Source: [Clostridium] leptum DSM 753 | Lineage (GTDB): Bacteria; Bacillota; Clostridia; Oscillospirales; Acutalibacteraceae | DNA length: 64,000 bases | Assembly (NCBI GenBank): GCA_000154345.1 | Contig: DS480345.1 | Location: 186,001-250,000 of the forward strand | Reading direction: 5' to 3' | Shown: one piece after another, positions 49,342 to 57,344 of the stretch | How the letters are laid out: the number at the start of each line of letters is the position of its first letter | How positions within the stretch are numbered: position 1 is the stretch's first letter | Program-made: the position numbers and the translations under genes | Notes under the pieces: model-generated | What the model saw: the letters and a program-made list of their open reading frames with translations, nothing else | Database searches by the model: none | Told to the model about the DNA's origin: nothing

Positions 49342-49788
49342 CTATTCCCGATCCAAAATCATTTGATTGTACTCCAAGGGCACAAAGCCCAAGGAAGCGT
49401 ACAGCTTAGCCGCCCCGGCGTTCGCCTTGGTTACCTCCAAGCGGAAGCGTTTCACCTGGGGGTACTCCTGGAACAGCCAGCGGAAAAACTGCCTGCCAAA
49501 GCCCTTTCCCCGGCAGCTTTCCTTTAAATAAATTTCCTCAATCATCAGGGTCTTTCCCCCGCACTCGCAGGCGTAAAAGCTGGTGAGATAGCTGAAACCA
49601 ACCGCCTGGCCGCCATCCCACAGAACCAATCCCCACAAGCTCGGTTCCTGACCCACCGCGTCTAAAAAGGTTCTGTGCAGCACCTGGTCGCCTACTACGT
49701 GATCCACGGCGTCGCTGTGGTAAAAATCCCTTACCATCTCCATCACCTGGGCCTCGTCCTTAATGGTCATGGGTTTTATTTGCAGCAT
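49342..49788 (-). CDS. GNAT-family N-acetyltransferase
   Basis: A 148-residue acetyl-CoA-dependent transferase. The acetyl-CoA loop is LKESCRGKGFGRQFF (R-G-x-G-F-G pattern), preceded by TLMIEEIYL, and the C-terminal KANAGAAKLYASLGF closes the fold. AGGAGG lies 6 bases upstream of the ATG. Substrate unknown. Confidence 0.9.
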   Translation of the reverse strand: MLQIKPMTIKDEAQVMEMVRDFYHSDAVDHVVGDQVLHRTFLDAVGQEPSLWGLVLWDGGQAVGFSYLTSFYACECGGKTLMIEEIYLKESCRGKGFGRQFFRWLFQEYPQVKRFRLEVTKANAGAAKLYASLGFVPLEYNQMILDRE

Positions 49789-50001
49789 GGAATTCCTCCT
49801 TTTTTTCAGTAGTCTGATTGTACCATACCCGCCGCGGGAAAGAAAGGCTCAATTTGTAAATGATCCTTTTCCCGGTTCCTCGGGCCGGCAGATTTCTCAG
49901 ACGCCTTCCGCTCCGCGGCCGGCAGATTTCCCGTACCGCTCCTTCCCCTAAAGCGAAAACTAACGCTTTTTCCCATCCCTACATCAATGGATTTTCTATC
50001 T

Positions 50002-50036
50002 AAAAAGGAAGCCGGACTATAGTCCGGCTTCCTTTT
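50002..50036 (-). terminator. Terminator of the YabE-like gene
   Basis: Perfect stem AAAAGGAAGCCGGAC with its complement around a 4-base loop; T-run on the leftward side. Confidence 0.92.
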
Positions 50037-50061
50037 CGCACTAGCTCATGGGCTCCCGCCG

Positions 50062-51279
50062 TTAGGCAAGGATATAAACGCTTAGGGTTCTTCTTCCGAA
50101 GCCGTAGCACTCGCTCAGCGTATCAAAATACACGTCTACCAAAGCGCTTCCGCTCATCAAGGCCCCGCCGGTATCCGCCGCGACGGCATAACCGTAAACA
50201 TAGGAGCCGTCAGGAGAGCAGATATAAAGCCGGGAGCCATAAGGAATCAGATCGGGATTCACCGCCACGTTCCCATACTGGGCCGGACGTCCGGTGGCCG
50301 TAAAGGAGCCGGCCGGCGCCGTATAGGCGGTAGCGGAGCCTGTATACACGGCGGTATAGGCGATCTGGTTGCCGTCATGGTCCACCAGCACGCCGCCGGA
50401 GGTGGAGGCCGCGCCATAGGACGGAGCGGTTTCAACCTCACGGGTTCCAACCAGGAGCACCTCGTTTACAGGCTCCTTCACCACGGTGCTGCTGATTTCC
50501 TCTGTTTCCACCACCTGGCCGTTTACCAGCTTTTCCCTGGTTACAATTGTACGGGCGCCATTCTCGCCAGCGGTTTTCACCTGGGTATCTCCCAGATCCA
50601 GCTCGCCGGTCTCCTCCTGCGTGGATTCATAAGGGATTTCCTGAGTGGTTTCGGTTTCCCGATAGGATACCCTGTCAAGCTTGATGGTCATTCCCGCGGA
50701 AACGGTATCTGTTTTCTCCGCGCTCAGGACATCGTCCTTGCCGACAGTAAAATCGGCGGCGGCCACAGCCGCTTCTACCGTAGCGGTTACCGGCACCTTC
50801 ACCTTCACGGATTTCCCGTCAGCCTCTACGGTGACCTCCACGCCTCTGGCAACCTTAATTTCCATATCCGGCACCAGGCTGGTAGCCGCAAAGGGAACTA
50901 CCTGGTCCCCTTCTTTCAGATCTACCTTGGATGCCTCCAACGCGTCTGCGACCGTACCCTCGGTCATGGTTACTGTTTTAGCCTTTCCATCTACCTCAAC
51001 GGTAACATCAAACGCCCGTTTGATGGTAATCTTAGCCGCCGCCTCGTCGAACTCGATGGAATCCTCCGGGGAAACCTCGATTCCCAGGCGGTCCAGCACC
51101 GCATCCGGATTGGCGTTGAGCGTGGTAAGACCGTACATTTTATCGCCGTCTAAAACGGTGACGTCTCTGCTCAGGGCGGTTACGGTAATAACCCCGCTGG
51201 TGCAGATTACACACATGAGCACTAGCGCCACAACTTTTGTAAGCCGCTTGCTTACAATTTTCTTTGTGGTCTCTTTCAT
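50062..51279 (-). CDS. YabE-like cell-wall protein with DUF348, G5 and 3D domains
   Basis: A 405-residue exported protein. A signal/anchor helix covers residues 14-36 (VVALVLMCVICTSGVITVTA). Three DUF348 repeats span about 40-195 (ITIKRAFDVTVEVDGK..., GVEVTVEADGKSVKVKVP). A G5 domain covers about 210-285 (RETETTQEIPYESTQ, REKLVNGQVVE). The C-terminal 3D domain, about 310-405, has AADTGGA and SALVDVYFD, the Asp set seen in lytic transglycosylase-like proteins. B. subtilis YabE and actinobacterial Rpf-like proteins have this layout. It should act on peptidoglycan outside the cell. It has its own consensus promoter and terminator. A WalR-like box lies further upstream. Confidence 0.92.
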   Translation of the reverse strand: MKETTKKIVSKRLTKVVALVLMCVICTSGVITVTALSRDVTVLDGDKMYGLTTLNANPDAVLDRLGIEVSPEDSIEFDEAAAKITIKRAFDVTVEVDGKAKTVTMTEGTVADALEASKVDLKEGDQVVPFAATSLVPDMEIKVARGVEVTVEADGKSVKVKVPVTATVEAAVAAADFTVGKDDVLSAEKTDTVSAGMTIKLDRVSYRETETTQEIPYESTQEETGELDLGDTQVKTAGENGARTIVTREKLVNGQVVETEEISSTVVKEPVNEVLLVGTREVETAPSYGAASTSGGVLVDHDGNQIAYTAVYTGSATAYTAPAGSFTATGRPAQYGNVAVNPDLIPYGSRLYICSPDGSYVYGYAVAADTGGALMSGSALVDVYFDTLSECYGFGRRTLSVYILA

Positions 51280-51360
51280 ACGTTAATTCTCCTTTATGCG
51301 CCGTTACTTTTTGAATAGGTTCCATTATATTTCTATTCACGGCTTTCAGGTGACAATGGC

Positions 51361-51389
51361 ATTATATGAGAAGTTTCACGATATGTCAA
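51361..51389 (-). promoter_or_regulatory. Consensus sigma-A promoter of the YabE-like gene
   Basis: Read leftward: TTGACA (51389-51384), exactly 17 bp, TATAAT (51366-51361). The leader is about 75 bases. Confidence 0.9.
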
Positions 51390-51540
51390 TTATTTCGGAT
51401 TCTCATTTTTGTTTGATATGCACAATAGTAATTTTATTTTAATTCTTATTTGGAATATATGCACCCTAAAAACCCCAAAATATTGTATGGATTACCGGAG
51501 GAAAACCAAGGTTCTCTGTGCAAAATATAAAAAAATAAAT

Positions 51541-51557
51541 ATTACAATCTTGTTACA
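51541..51557 (-). promoter_or_regulatory. WalR (YycF)-like binding box
   Basis: Read leftward: TGTAAC, 5 bases, TGTAAT, a full match to the WalR consensus TGTWAH-N5-TGTWAH. WalR controls wall hydrolases, which fits the YabE-like target. It lies about 150 bp upstream of the main -35, further than usual for an activator. Confidence 0.5.
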
Positions 51558-51679
51558 ATAAATTACAGCTTTGTTTTCATTGGATAAGCCGCTTTTTTGG
51601 TGAGAAACTTTATGATAAGCAGACTGTCTCTGGTCCTATATAGTTTTCTATCTTTTTCCCTGAAAATACCAAGAACACC

Positions 51680-51708
51680 TTGACTTTTTATCAAAAAAAA
51701 ATTATAAT
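51680..51708 (+). promoter_or_regulatory. Sigma-A promoter of rubredoxin
   Basis: TTGACT (51680-51685), 17-bp spacer, TATAAT (51703-51708), 57 bp before the ATG. Confidence 0.85.
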
Positions 51709-51710
51709 AT

Positions 51711-51725
51711 TGATAATCATTATTA
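51711..51725. promoter_or_regulatory. Fur-like box at the rubredoxin start site
   Basis: TGATAATCATTATTA matches the Fur 7-1-7 consensus TGATAATNATTATCA at all but one position. It starts two bases after the -10, where a bound repressor blocks initiation. PerR sites are similar, so the exact regulator is uncertain. Confidence 0.7.
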
Positions 51726-51764
51726 AATTAATGAAATCAATCCACAGTAAGGAGTATTGCTATT

Positions 51765-51923
51765 ATGGATAAGTATGTATGCGATGTATGCGGCTATGTT
51801 TATGATCCCGCGGTAGGCGATCCTGACAATGGAATCGATCCGGGTACTTCCTTTGACCAGCTTCCTGAGGATTGGGTGTGCCCCCTGTGCGGCGTGGGCA
51901 AGGATATGTTCTCTAAGGAATAA
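51765..51923 (+). CDS. Rubredoxin
   Basis: A 52-residue electron carrier with one iron bound by four Cys. The motifs are Cys6-x2-Cys9 in YVCDVCGYVYDP and Cys39-x2-Cys42 in WVCPLCGVGKDMF. The acidic middle (DPDNGIDPGTSFDQLPEDW) is canonical. AAGGAG lies 10 bases upstream of the ATG. In anaerobes it donates electrons to superoxide or peroxide reductases. The Fur-like box suggests iron-dependent expression. Confidence 0.97.
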   Translation: MDKYVCDVCGYVYDPAVGDPDNGIDPGTSFDQLPEDWVCPLCGVGKDMFSKE

Positions 51924-51936
51924 ACAGCATCCGCTT

Positions 51937-51975
51937 ACCTCCATGGGATTGAAAGGCCTATGGAGGTTTCCCTTT
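51937..51975 (+). terminator. Terminator of rubredoxin
   Basis: ACCTCCAT pairs with ATGGAGGT around a 15-base loop, then a T-rich stretch, 14 bp after the stop. Confidence 0.7.
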
Positions 51976-52078
51976 AAAGGCGCCTGCTTTCGGCGGTACC
52001 GGCGGCTCTGTCAGGCTGTGAAGCGCCTGTATTCTGAGGGCTCTGGGTTTTTCGCTGCAGAAACGCTGCAGAAAATTT

Positions 52079-52116
52079 AAAACGCGCTGGGAGAGTAAGT
52101 CTCCCAGCGCGTTTTT
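52079..52116. terminator. Second terminator after rubredoxin
   Basis: AAAACGCGCTGGGAGA pairs with TCTCCCAGCGCGTTTT around a 5-base loop. It is between convergent genes and can act in both directions. Confidence 0.85.
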
Positions 52117-52299
52117 ACAGTTTTTTCCTCTTTCTATATTATTATGGAATAGACCCCATTGAGTATCACTTCGGCGAGTAGTAAAATACAAATCCGTTTT
52201 CTATTATCTTTTTACAAAACACGCTGATCCGTCTTTTCCGGCAGGCTGCATTTTGGACGCGGTCCGTAAGCTAGCCGCTTCCGCCTGCCTTTGCCAGCT

Positions 52300-52713
52300 C
52301 TACATAATGGGGGAAAATGCAAAGAGAAAGGATAAAAATAAGGCTATTCCTCCCACAGAGCAGCACACGGCACAGAAAATCCGGGTGCGTATTAGCTCTT
52401 TCCTCTCGTAAAGCCTTACAAAATAGCGGGCATCCACCTGTAAGGCCACAGGCTGATGCAAGCGGTAGCGGGGTTCTCTGGTTCCATAGTGGGATTTTCC
52501 CTGATAACGGCAGCCCTTTATTTCAAATTCAAAGACCGGATAATAGCGTTTCGTTTTGCGCCGTTGTTCCACCTGAAAGCCGCTGACCGTCCCTATAATT
52601 TTCAGGCCGCATTTTTTTCTTACAGAAAAAAGATGTTGGAGCATAGTTCCCCCGATCGACAGCAAAATAGCCGCCAATAAGATAAACACGCCGCACAGCA
52701 GCACCTTAACCAT
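52300..52713 (-). CDS. Two-helix membrane protein, DUF3592-like
   Basis: A 137-residue protein. Helix 1 is about residues 3-24 (VLLCGVFILLAAILLSIGGT), then an extracytoplasmic or cytoplasmic beta-rich part with GTVSGFQVEQRRKTKRYYPV and FEFEIKGCRYQG, and a final helix from about 112 (FCAVCCSVGGIALFLSFLFA). The YYPVFEFE..G..Y pattern is typical of DUF3592. ATG at 52713 has GGAGGG 6 bases upstream; the frame runs 33 codons further through the 5S terminator. Function unknown. Confidence 0.65.
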   Translation of the reverse strand: MVKVLLCGVFILLAAILLSIGGTMLQHLFSVRKKCGLKIIGTVSGFQVEQRRKTKRYYPVFEFEIKGCRYQGKSHYGTREPRYRLHQPVALQVDARYFVRLYERKELIRTRIFCAVCCSVGGIALFLSFLFAFSPIM

Positions 52714-52745
52714 GGGGCAGCCCTCCAAACAAGTGAACGGTGGAT

Positions 52746-52774
52746 AAAAAAACAGCCACCCTATTGGGTGACTG
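52746..52774 (-). terminator. Terminator of the 5S rRNA gene
   Basis: CAGTCACCC pairs with GGGTGGCTG (read leftward, one wobble) around a short loop, followed by T7. Six bases past the mature 3' end. Confidence 0.88.
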
Positions 52775-52780
52775 CTTTGT

Positions 52781-52896
<116 letters not shown>

Positions 52897-52931
52897 TATT
52901 CTTTTTTATCGCTTCTTTTGGCGACTTGTTT

Positions 52932-52960
52932 ATTATATCATCACGTTTTGCAGAATGCAA
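52932..52960 (-). promoter_or_regulatory. Promoter of the solitary 5S rRNA
   Basis: Read leftward: TTGCAT (52960-52955), 17-bp spacer, TATAAT (52937-52932). About 30 bases of precursor precede the mature 5' end. The stretch further upstream is T/A-tract rich, resembling an UP element. Confidence 0.85.
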
Positions 52961-53121
52961 GTGTTTTTTTTAATTTTTTTAGATTTTTTTGTAAAAGGCC
53001 GGTTTTACGCAAAACCGTCAAAAGGGTTCCTGATTCACAGGGTTTGCCCAGAGCGGCCGGCTGCGTCTGGACAAGCCTTACGAATCGCCGCCGGGATACC
53101 CGCGCTTTTTTAAGGGTTTCA

Positions 53122-53763
53122 TCACAGCGCGGCCAGCACATCCAGCGGAGCTTTGGCAAAGCAGTCGGCGCCCGCCTCCTTCAGCTCCCGATAACCCCGA
53201 AAGCCCCATTCCGCCCCGCAGCAGCGGATTCCGGCGTTATGAGCAGTCTCTACGTCTACATTGCTGTCTCCCACATAAAGGCAGGCTGGTTTCTCTGCGC
53301 CCTTCTGGGCGATCAATTGATTCAGCGCCGCCGGGTCCGGCTTCTTGGCTACGCCGGGCCGTTTGCCAACAGCCGCGAAAAAGAAGATCCCGGGAAAATA
53401 CCGCTTCATCAAATCTCCCACAAACTCATCCGGCTTATTGGACAGCACCGCCGCTGGGATATTCCTTTTCGCCAGCGCCTCCAAAAGCTCCCTGGCGCCA
53501 TCATAAGGTCTGGTGCGGTCAAAACGGTGAACATTATAATACCGGTCAAAATCCGCCTTAAGAGCTTTGACCAGGCCTTCGTCCCCGCTTCCCGACGCCC
53601 GGCGGATCAGCGTCAGCACGCCGTCCCCTACAAAATACCGGTAGCTGTCGATGGGATGCTGGGGAAGCCCGTTTTTCTCCAAGGCGTAATTCACGCTTAC
53701 CGCCAAATCCTCTAAAGTGTCTAAAAGGGTGCCGTCTAAATCGAAAATACAGAATTCTGTCAT
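53122..53763 (-). CDS. gph: HAD-family phosphoglycolate phosphatase
   Basis: A 213-residue phosphatase. Motif I is FDLDGTLLDT with the nucleophile Asp8 and acid Asp10; motif II is AAVLSNKPDE; motif III/IV is KKPDPAALNQLI and YVGDSNVDVETAHNAG. A helical cap follows motif I. Family members clear 2-phosphoglycolate from DNA-repair or act on related sugar phosphates. AGGAAGAG precedes the ATG. It lies 66 bp after the large lipoprotein gene on the same strand. Confidence 0.9.
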   Translation of the reverse strand: MTEFCIFDLDGTLLDTLEDLAVSVNYALEKNGLPQHPIDSYRYFVGDGVLTLIRRASGSGDEGLVKALKADFDRYYNVHRFDRTRPYDGARELLEALAKRNIPAAVLSNKPDEFVGDLMKRYFPGIFFFAAVGKRPGVAKKPDPAALNQLIAQKGAEKPACLYVGDSNVDVETAHNAGIRCCGAEWGFRGYRELKEAGADCFAKAPLDVLAAL

Positions 53764-53829
53764 AATTCTCTTCCTTTATCCTATTGTTGCAGGCTATCGT
53801 TTATTTCTCCCGGCTGGGGCCGCGGCCGG

Positions 53830-55650
53830 CTACAGCTTTGATAGAATATCCTCTACCGATTCCCTGGCCTCCTCCGGGGTTTCCCCGGGCAGCTCCTTTT
53901 TCTCGGCAAGCTGGCTGAGAACCCCTTTTGTGCTTTTCCCTTCCCGGATTGCCCGGCGGCGCAGGAAAACAATCAGCGTGACTACGCCGGCCACAACCAA
54001 TACAGCGATGGTAAAGTAGAATACCACGCCCCAGAACCGGGGCTCAGTGCCGTTATAAACCACCCGCCCGTTTCCGCCGTCCAGCTGGAAGGACTCGATC
54101 ACGCTGCCGTTGACGATCTTAATATCCCGGTTCCTGGATTCCCCCTCGTAATGAAGGGAGGTAAGGCTTTCCTTACCGTTGGTCTGCACGGTATAGGTGA
54201 CAGGCACCCCCTGATGCTCTCCCTGGAACAGCCGGCCCATTTGGATATTATCTATAATAGAAACCTCCTGGTTTAAATCAACGCCCTGGCCCTGGCTCTG
54301 ATAAGAGAAGGAATTCCCGGGGCCGAACAGCATTTTCACTTTTTCTGAAATTTCCTCCGCCGTGCCGGAAAACGACACCCGGCACACTAAATGCTCCTCA
54401 TCCTCCAATTGAGTGATCTCCAGGCTGGCGTCCTTCTTCTTCAGCATCTCCTGGGCATATTTCGCCCCTTCCTTCCCGTCCTTGGGGAATAGGAAATCAA
54501 TCTGCCGGGTATAATTTCCATTGCCAAGGCAGATCAGGGTAATCCTGGCCTCATCTACCGGATAATCCCATCCATCGGTGATCCGGATCTTCATGCCCGT
54601 CCCGGTGGTTTCCATACGCACGGTATTTTCCCCCACCGCCCCAAAGGATTCCCACTGTCCCTCCTGATAGCGCTGGGGAGTAAACAGCTCCAGCGAGGAC
54701 TTGTTTTCATACTCGTAGCTGATTTTTATTTCGCCGCCATCCTCTCCGCCGTAGGCGGACAGGTCCAAGGTTTCCTCAAAGGCGGCCCGTTTGGAAAAAT
54801 ACGTCTCCGCGTCCTGCTGGGCCGCATAGCTGATTTGGGAGCAGGCATCCGTATTCATCAGCAGGTCAGTGATCTCCTCCAGCCGTTCCAGGGAAACTCC
54901 ATGGAAGGCCGCGGTGTAAATATTCCCCGAGGGAAACTCCTGCCAGTCCACGGAGTCCGCTCCTTCACTTCTGGCGTTCATATAGGTAACCAAATCGTTT
55001 CCCAGCGCCAGCACCGTGCTTTTGGGAATATAAAAGGAAAACGTCCTGTCATAAACCCCGCGGCCATAGCTGACAGTGGAGATTGAAATCTCATCCACGG
55101 GCTGAAGCTCCTCCACCTGGTTCACGGTGATCCGGCCGGGCGTGGGCAAGGCTTTGCCATCCAGGACCACTGACGTTTTTCCGCACTGAAGGGAAAACCC
55201 CGGCTTCTCCTCCGGTTCCTCAAGCATCCAGGCAAACAAAGCGGCACTGTCAAAGTCCTCGTAAATCCGGGTACCCTTGAAAAAAATACTGTCCGTGTGA
55301 GAAAACACCCCATAGGGCGCCGACCCCATCAAGGCCTCCAGCTTTTTCTGATAATCCTCATGAGACGTAAACTCAAGGGTAAAAACATATTGAATCTGGG
55401 AATCCTTTTCCTGCTTGCCGTAGGTCATGGCGCTGGGACACCGGGCCATCATCCCATCCAGCGCCGCCCGGGACTGCTCATCCGGGTAATCCGCGGCGGA
55501 AAAGGCAACCGTCATCACCCGGGAGCCGGACCAGGACGAGTCCACCGTGAGCACGGTATCAACCGTTACCGTCCGCGCCTGGCAGCCGGTAAAAAGGGAT
55601 AACACAAGGAAGGACCCTATCAGCAAAAGGCAAGCTCCGATTTTTTTCAT
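53830..55650 (-). CDS. Large lipoprotein with C-terminal transmembrane anchor, unknown function
   Basis: A 606-residue exported protein. The signal peptide ends in lipobox SLFTGC (Cys23). Residues 25-540 are mostly beta/alpha mixed with several repeats of a pattern such as VSFSGTAEEISEKVKMLFG and VAFSAADYPDEQSRAALDGM, suggesting repeated domains of about 100 residues. A single helix at about 542-565 (FYFTIAVLVVAGVVTLIVFL) is followed by a basic stop-transfer and a 40-residue cytoplasmic tail. Two membrane attachments on one protein are unusual. No family was recognised. GGAGGGG precedes the ATG. Confidence 0.85.
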   Translation of the reverse strand: MKKIGACLLLIGSFLVLSLFTGCQARTVTVDTVLTVDSSWSGSRVMTVAFSAADYPDEQSRAALDGMMARCPSAMTYGKQEKDSQIQYVFTLEFTSHEDYQKKLEALMGSAPYGVFSHTDSIFFKGTRIYEDFDSAALFAWMLEEPEEKPGFSLQCGKTSVVLDGKALPTPGRITVNQVEELQPVDEISISTVSYGRGVYDRTFSFYIPKSTVLALGNDLVTYMNARSEGADSVDWQEFPSGNIYTAAFHGVSLERLEEITDLLMNTDACSQISYAAQQDAETYFSKRAAFEETLDLSAYGGEDGGEIKISYEYENKSSLELFTPQRYQEGQWESFGAVGENTVRMETTGTGMKIRITDGWDYPVDEARITLICLGNGNYTRQIDFLFPKDGKEGAKYAQEMLKKKDASLEITQLEDEEHLVCRVSFSGTAEEISEKVKMLFGPGNSFSYQSQGQGVDLNQEVSIIDNIQMGRLFQGEHQGVPVTYTVQTNGKESLTSLHYEGESRNRDIKIVNGSVIESFQLDGGNGRVVYNGTEPRFWGVVFYFTIAVLVVAGVVTLIVFLRRRAIREGKSTKGVLSQLAEKKELPGETPEEARESVEDILSKL

Positions 55651-55988
55651 AAAACCCCTCCGAAACCGTTTCTATAAGGAATAAGGACAGCCCGCCCGCT
55701 TTCCGCCTTTGGGGAATGGATCATCGGGCGGCGAAATAAAAAATTCCGCAATGCTTATTGCCGGAAAACCTAAGGATATTCAGCCCCGGCGCCAAACCGG
55801 CGCGGCGCCACGGCGCCTCCCCCTCTCGTCCCCTGCGGCAAACTCTGGCACGGTAAGCCGCAGCCGTTAAAAATCGATGGACAAAAGAAGCCCGCCGCTG
55901 TGCTTTTCCAAAAGCTAAGGCTTTCTTTTATTTTACCACAAACAAGAAACCACTTCAGCACTATTTTTTGAATTCTTTTGTTTTGTTA

Positions 55989-56017
55989 TTGACAAAACGT
56001 ATTGGGTCATGTATATA
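55989..56017 (+). promoter_or_regulatory. Promoter of the PadR operon
   Basis: TTGACA (55989-55994), 17-bp spacer, TATATA (56012-56017). Confidence 0.85.
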
Positions 56018-56042
56018 TAGTATTGTATAATGTTTAATACTA
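56018..56042. promoter_or_regulatory. Operator candidate for PadR
   Basis: TAGTATT (56018-56024) and AATACTA (56036-56042) form a perfect dyad with an 11-base spacer, directly abutting the -10. Position fits autorepression by the PadR protein. Confidence 0.65.
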
Positions 56043-56067
56043 AACATAAAAGGAGGTGCTTCGCAGG

Positions 56068-56400
56068 ATGAACATCCAATTTAAAAAGGGCGTGCTGGAA
56101 ATGTGCGTGCTTGTGATGCTGGAATCCGGTGACCGCTACGGCTACGATATCGCCAACGAGCTTTCTCAAAGCATTGCCATCTCCAACGGCACCGTATATC
56201 CGATCCTGCGCCGGCTGAAGCAGGAGGAATACGTATCCTCCTATTTAGTGGAATCTCCCGGGGGCGCCCCCAGAAAATATTATGCCATCACCCCTCAGGG
56301 CAAACGTTTGGCAGACTCTTTGAAAACCGAATGGCTATCCTTTTCCGAAAGGGTCACAGCCATGATCCAATTGCTTCAAAAGGAGGGCGGAGGAAAATGA
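56068..56400 (+). CDS. PadR-family transcriptional regulator
   Basis: A 110-residue winged-helix repressor. The N-terminus FKKGVLEMCVLVMLESGDRY, then GYDIANELSQS and NGTVYPILRRLKQEEYVSSY, with the wing GGAPRKYYAITPQGKR, are all canonical. The C-terminal dimerisation helix is short, as in the small PadR-s1 type. ATG at 56068 is preferred; a GTG four codons earlier touches the AAAGGAGG site. Its stop overlaps the next start (ATGA). It probably autoregulates the operon through the dyad at 56018-56042. Confidence 0.95.
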   Translation: MNIQFKKGVLEMCVLVMLESGDRYGYDIANELSQSIAISNGTVYPILRRLKQEEYVSSYLVESPGGAPRKYYAITPQGKRLADSLKTEWLSFSERVTAMIQLLQKEGGGK

Positions 56401-57344
56401 GCGTCGCCGCAAAGCAGGATTTTTTAGACCGCCTTAAGGCTTCCATCAGCTGCCTGCCTCTACAGGATCAGGCGGATATTTTAAACGATTACGAGGAGCA
56501 CTTCCGCATCGGGCTGGAAAACGGCAAAACCGAGGCGGAAATCGCCGGCTCTTTAGGTTCTCCGGAGGAGCTTGGCGCTTCCTTTGTAGAGGAAAACGCC
56601 CAGCCCGTCCCGGCGCAGGAGGAAATCTTCTCCCACTCTCAGACAGCCCCGGCGCCGGATTCTCCGCAGGCGGCAGGCCCTCAAAGCTCCCCGGCCCCCT
56701 GGCAGGGACAGGCAGAGGCGGCGCCGCAGGCGCGTCAGCAGTCCCAGGCCGAACCGGAGGCGCCGGGTTTCGGATCCTCTCAGGGCGCTCAGCACGAGCG
56801 GACGCATCATCAATCTTATGAGTCCCAGCAGGCATGGCCCCATGAGCGATCTCAGGACGCCTGGCAAACGCACTCCTTTGAGCAGGCTCAGGAGGCGCGG
56901 CAGCCACACGCCGCCCAGCGCACCCAGGACATCTATTCGGCGGAACCGCAGCAGCAGCCTCCTTATCCTCCCAATGAGGGAAGCTATTCTCAGCCTCCTT
57001 ATGAACAGGCTGGCTCCAAGGGCGGCAGCTCTGTACGGACCGGCCCGCTGGTGGCCATGATTCTTTTGACAATATTCATTATGATCCCTGTGTTTTTCGG
57101 CGTAATCGTGGGGGTCAGCCTGGGCCTGGCGTGCTTGTGCTTCGCTCTGGTTCTGGTTTCCATGATTTTATTCTCTCTCACCCCCTTCCACTTCGGCTTC
57201 GCTATGCTGGGATTGGCGCTGATCTTTCTTTCCCTGCTGGCGCTCTGCGGCTTGATTGGGTTCCTTTATGGTATGGTGAAAGCGATTATCGCCTATTCCC
57301 GGTGCTTCGCCCGTGTGATTCGGGGAAAGGAGGCCCAGGCATGA
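56397..57344 (+). CDS. DUF1700-type membrane protein
   Basis: A 315-residue protein. Residues 1-65 match the DUF1700 N-terminal helix bundle (KQDFLDRLKASISCLPLQDQ, DILNDYEEHFRIGLENGKTE, LGSPEELGASFVEE). Residues 75-215 are a Gln/Pro/Ala/His-rich disordered linker, which is unusually long. The last 100 residues hold three or four transmembrane helices (VAMILLTIFIMIPVFFGVIV...). It overlaps both neighbours by four bases (ATGA), so the three genes are translationally coupled. Family members are co-encoded with PadR and DUF4097 proteins; function is unknown, possibly envelope-stress sensing. Confidence 0.9.
   Translation: MSVAAKQDFLDRLKASISCLPLQDQADILNDYEEHFRIGLENGKTEAEIAGSLGSPEELGASFVEENAQPVPAQEEIFSHSQTAPAPDSPQAAGPQSSPAPWQGQAEAAPQARQQSQAEPEAPGFGSSQGAQHERTHHQSYESQQAWPHERSQDAWQTHSFEQAQEARQPHAAQRTQDIYSAEPQQQPPYPPNEGSYSQPPYEQAGSKGGSSVRTGPLVAMILLTIFIMIPVFFGVIVGVSLGLACLCFALVLVSMILFSLTPFHFGFAMLGLALIFLSLLALCGLIGFLYGMVKAIIAYSRCFARVIRGKEAQA

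Larger units (their letters stand above)
51280..51764. other. AT-rich divergent regulatory region
   Basis: A region of 485 bp between the YabE-like gene and rubredoxin with a strong promoter for each, a WalR-like box (51541-51557) and a Fur-like box (51711-51725). The middle (51400-51660) holds no gene. Confidence 0.65.
55651..56067. other. Intergenic region before the PadR operon
   Basis: The left two thirds are GC-rich with no recognisable gene. The right third holds the promoter at 55989-56017 and the inverted repeat at 56018-56042. Confidence 0.55.

Noticed and set aside
51280..51764. c-di-AMP (ydaO-type) riboswitch before the YabE-like gene
   Set aside because: Such riboswitches often precede G5/3D wall genes, but its conserved blocks were not found in the 75-base leader or further upstream.
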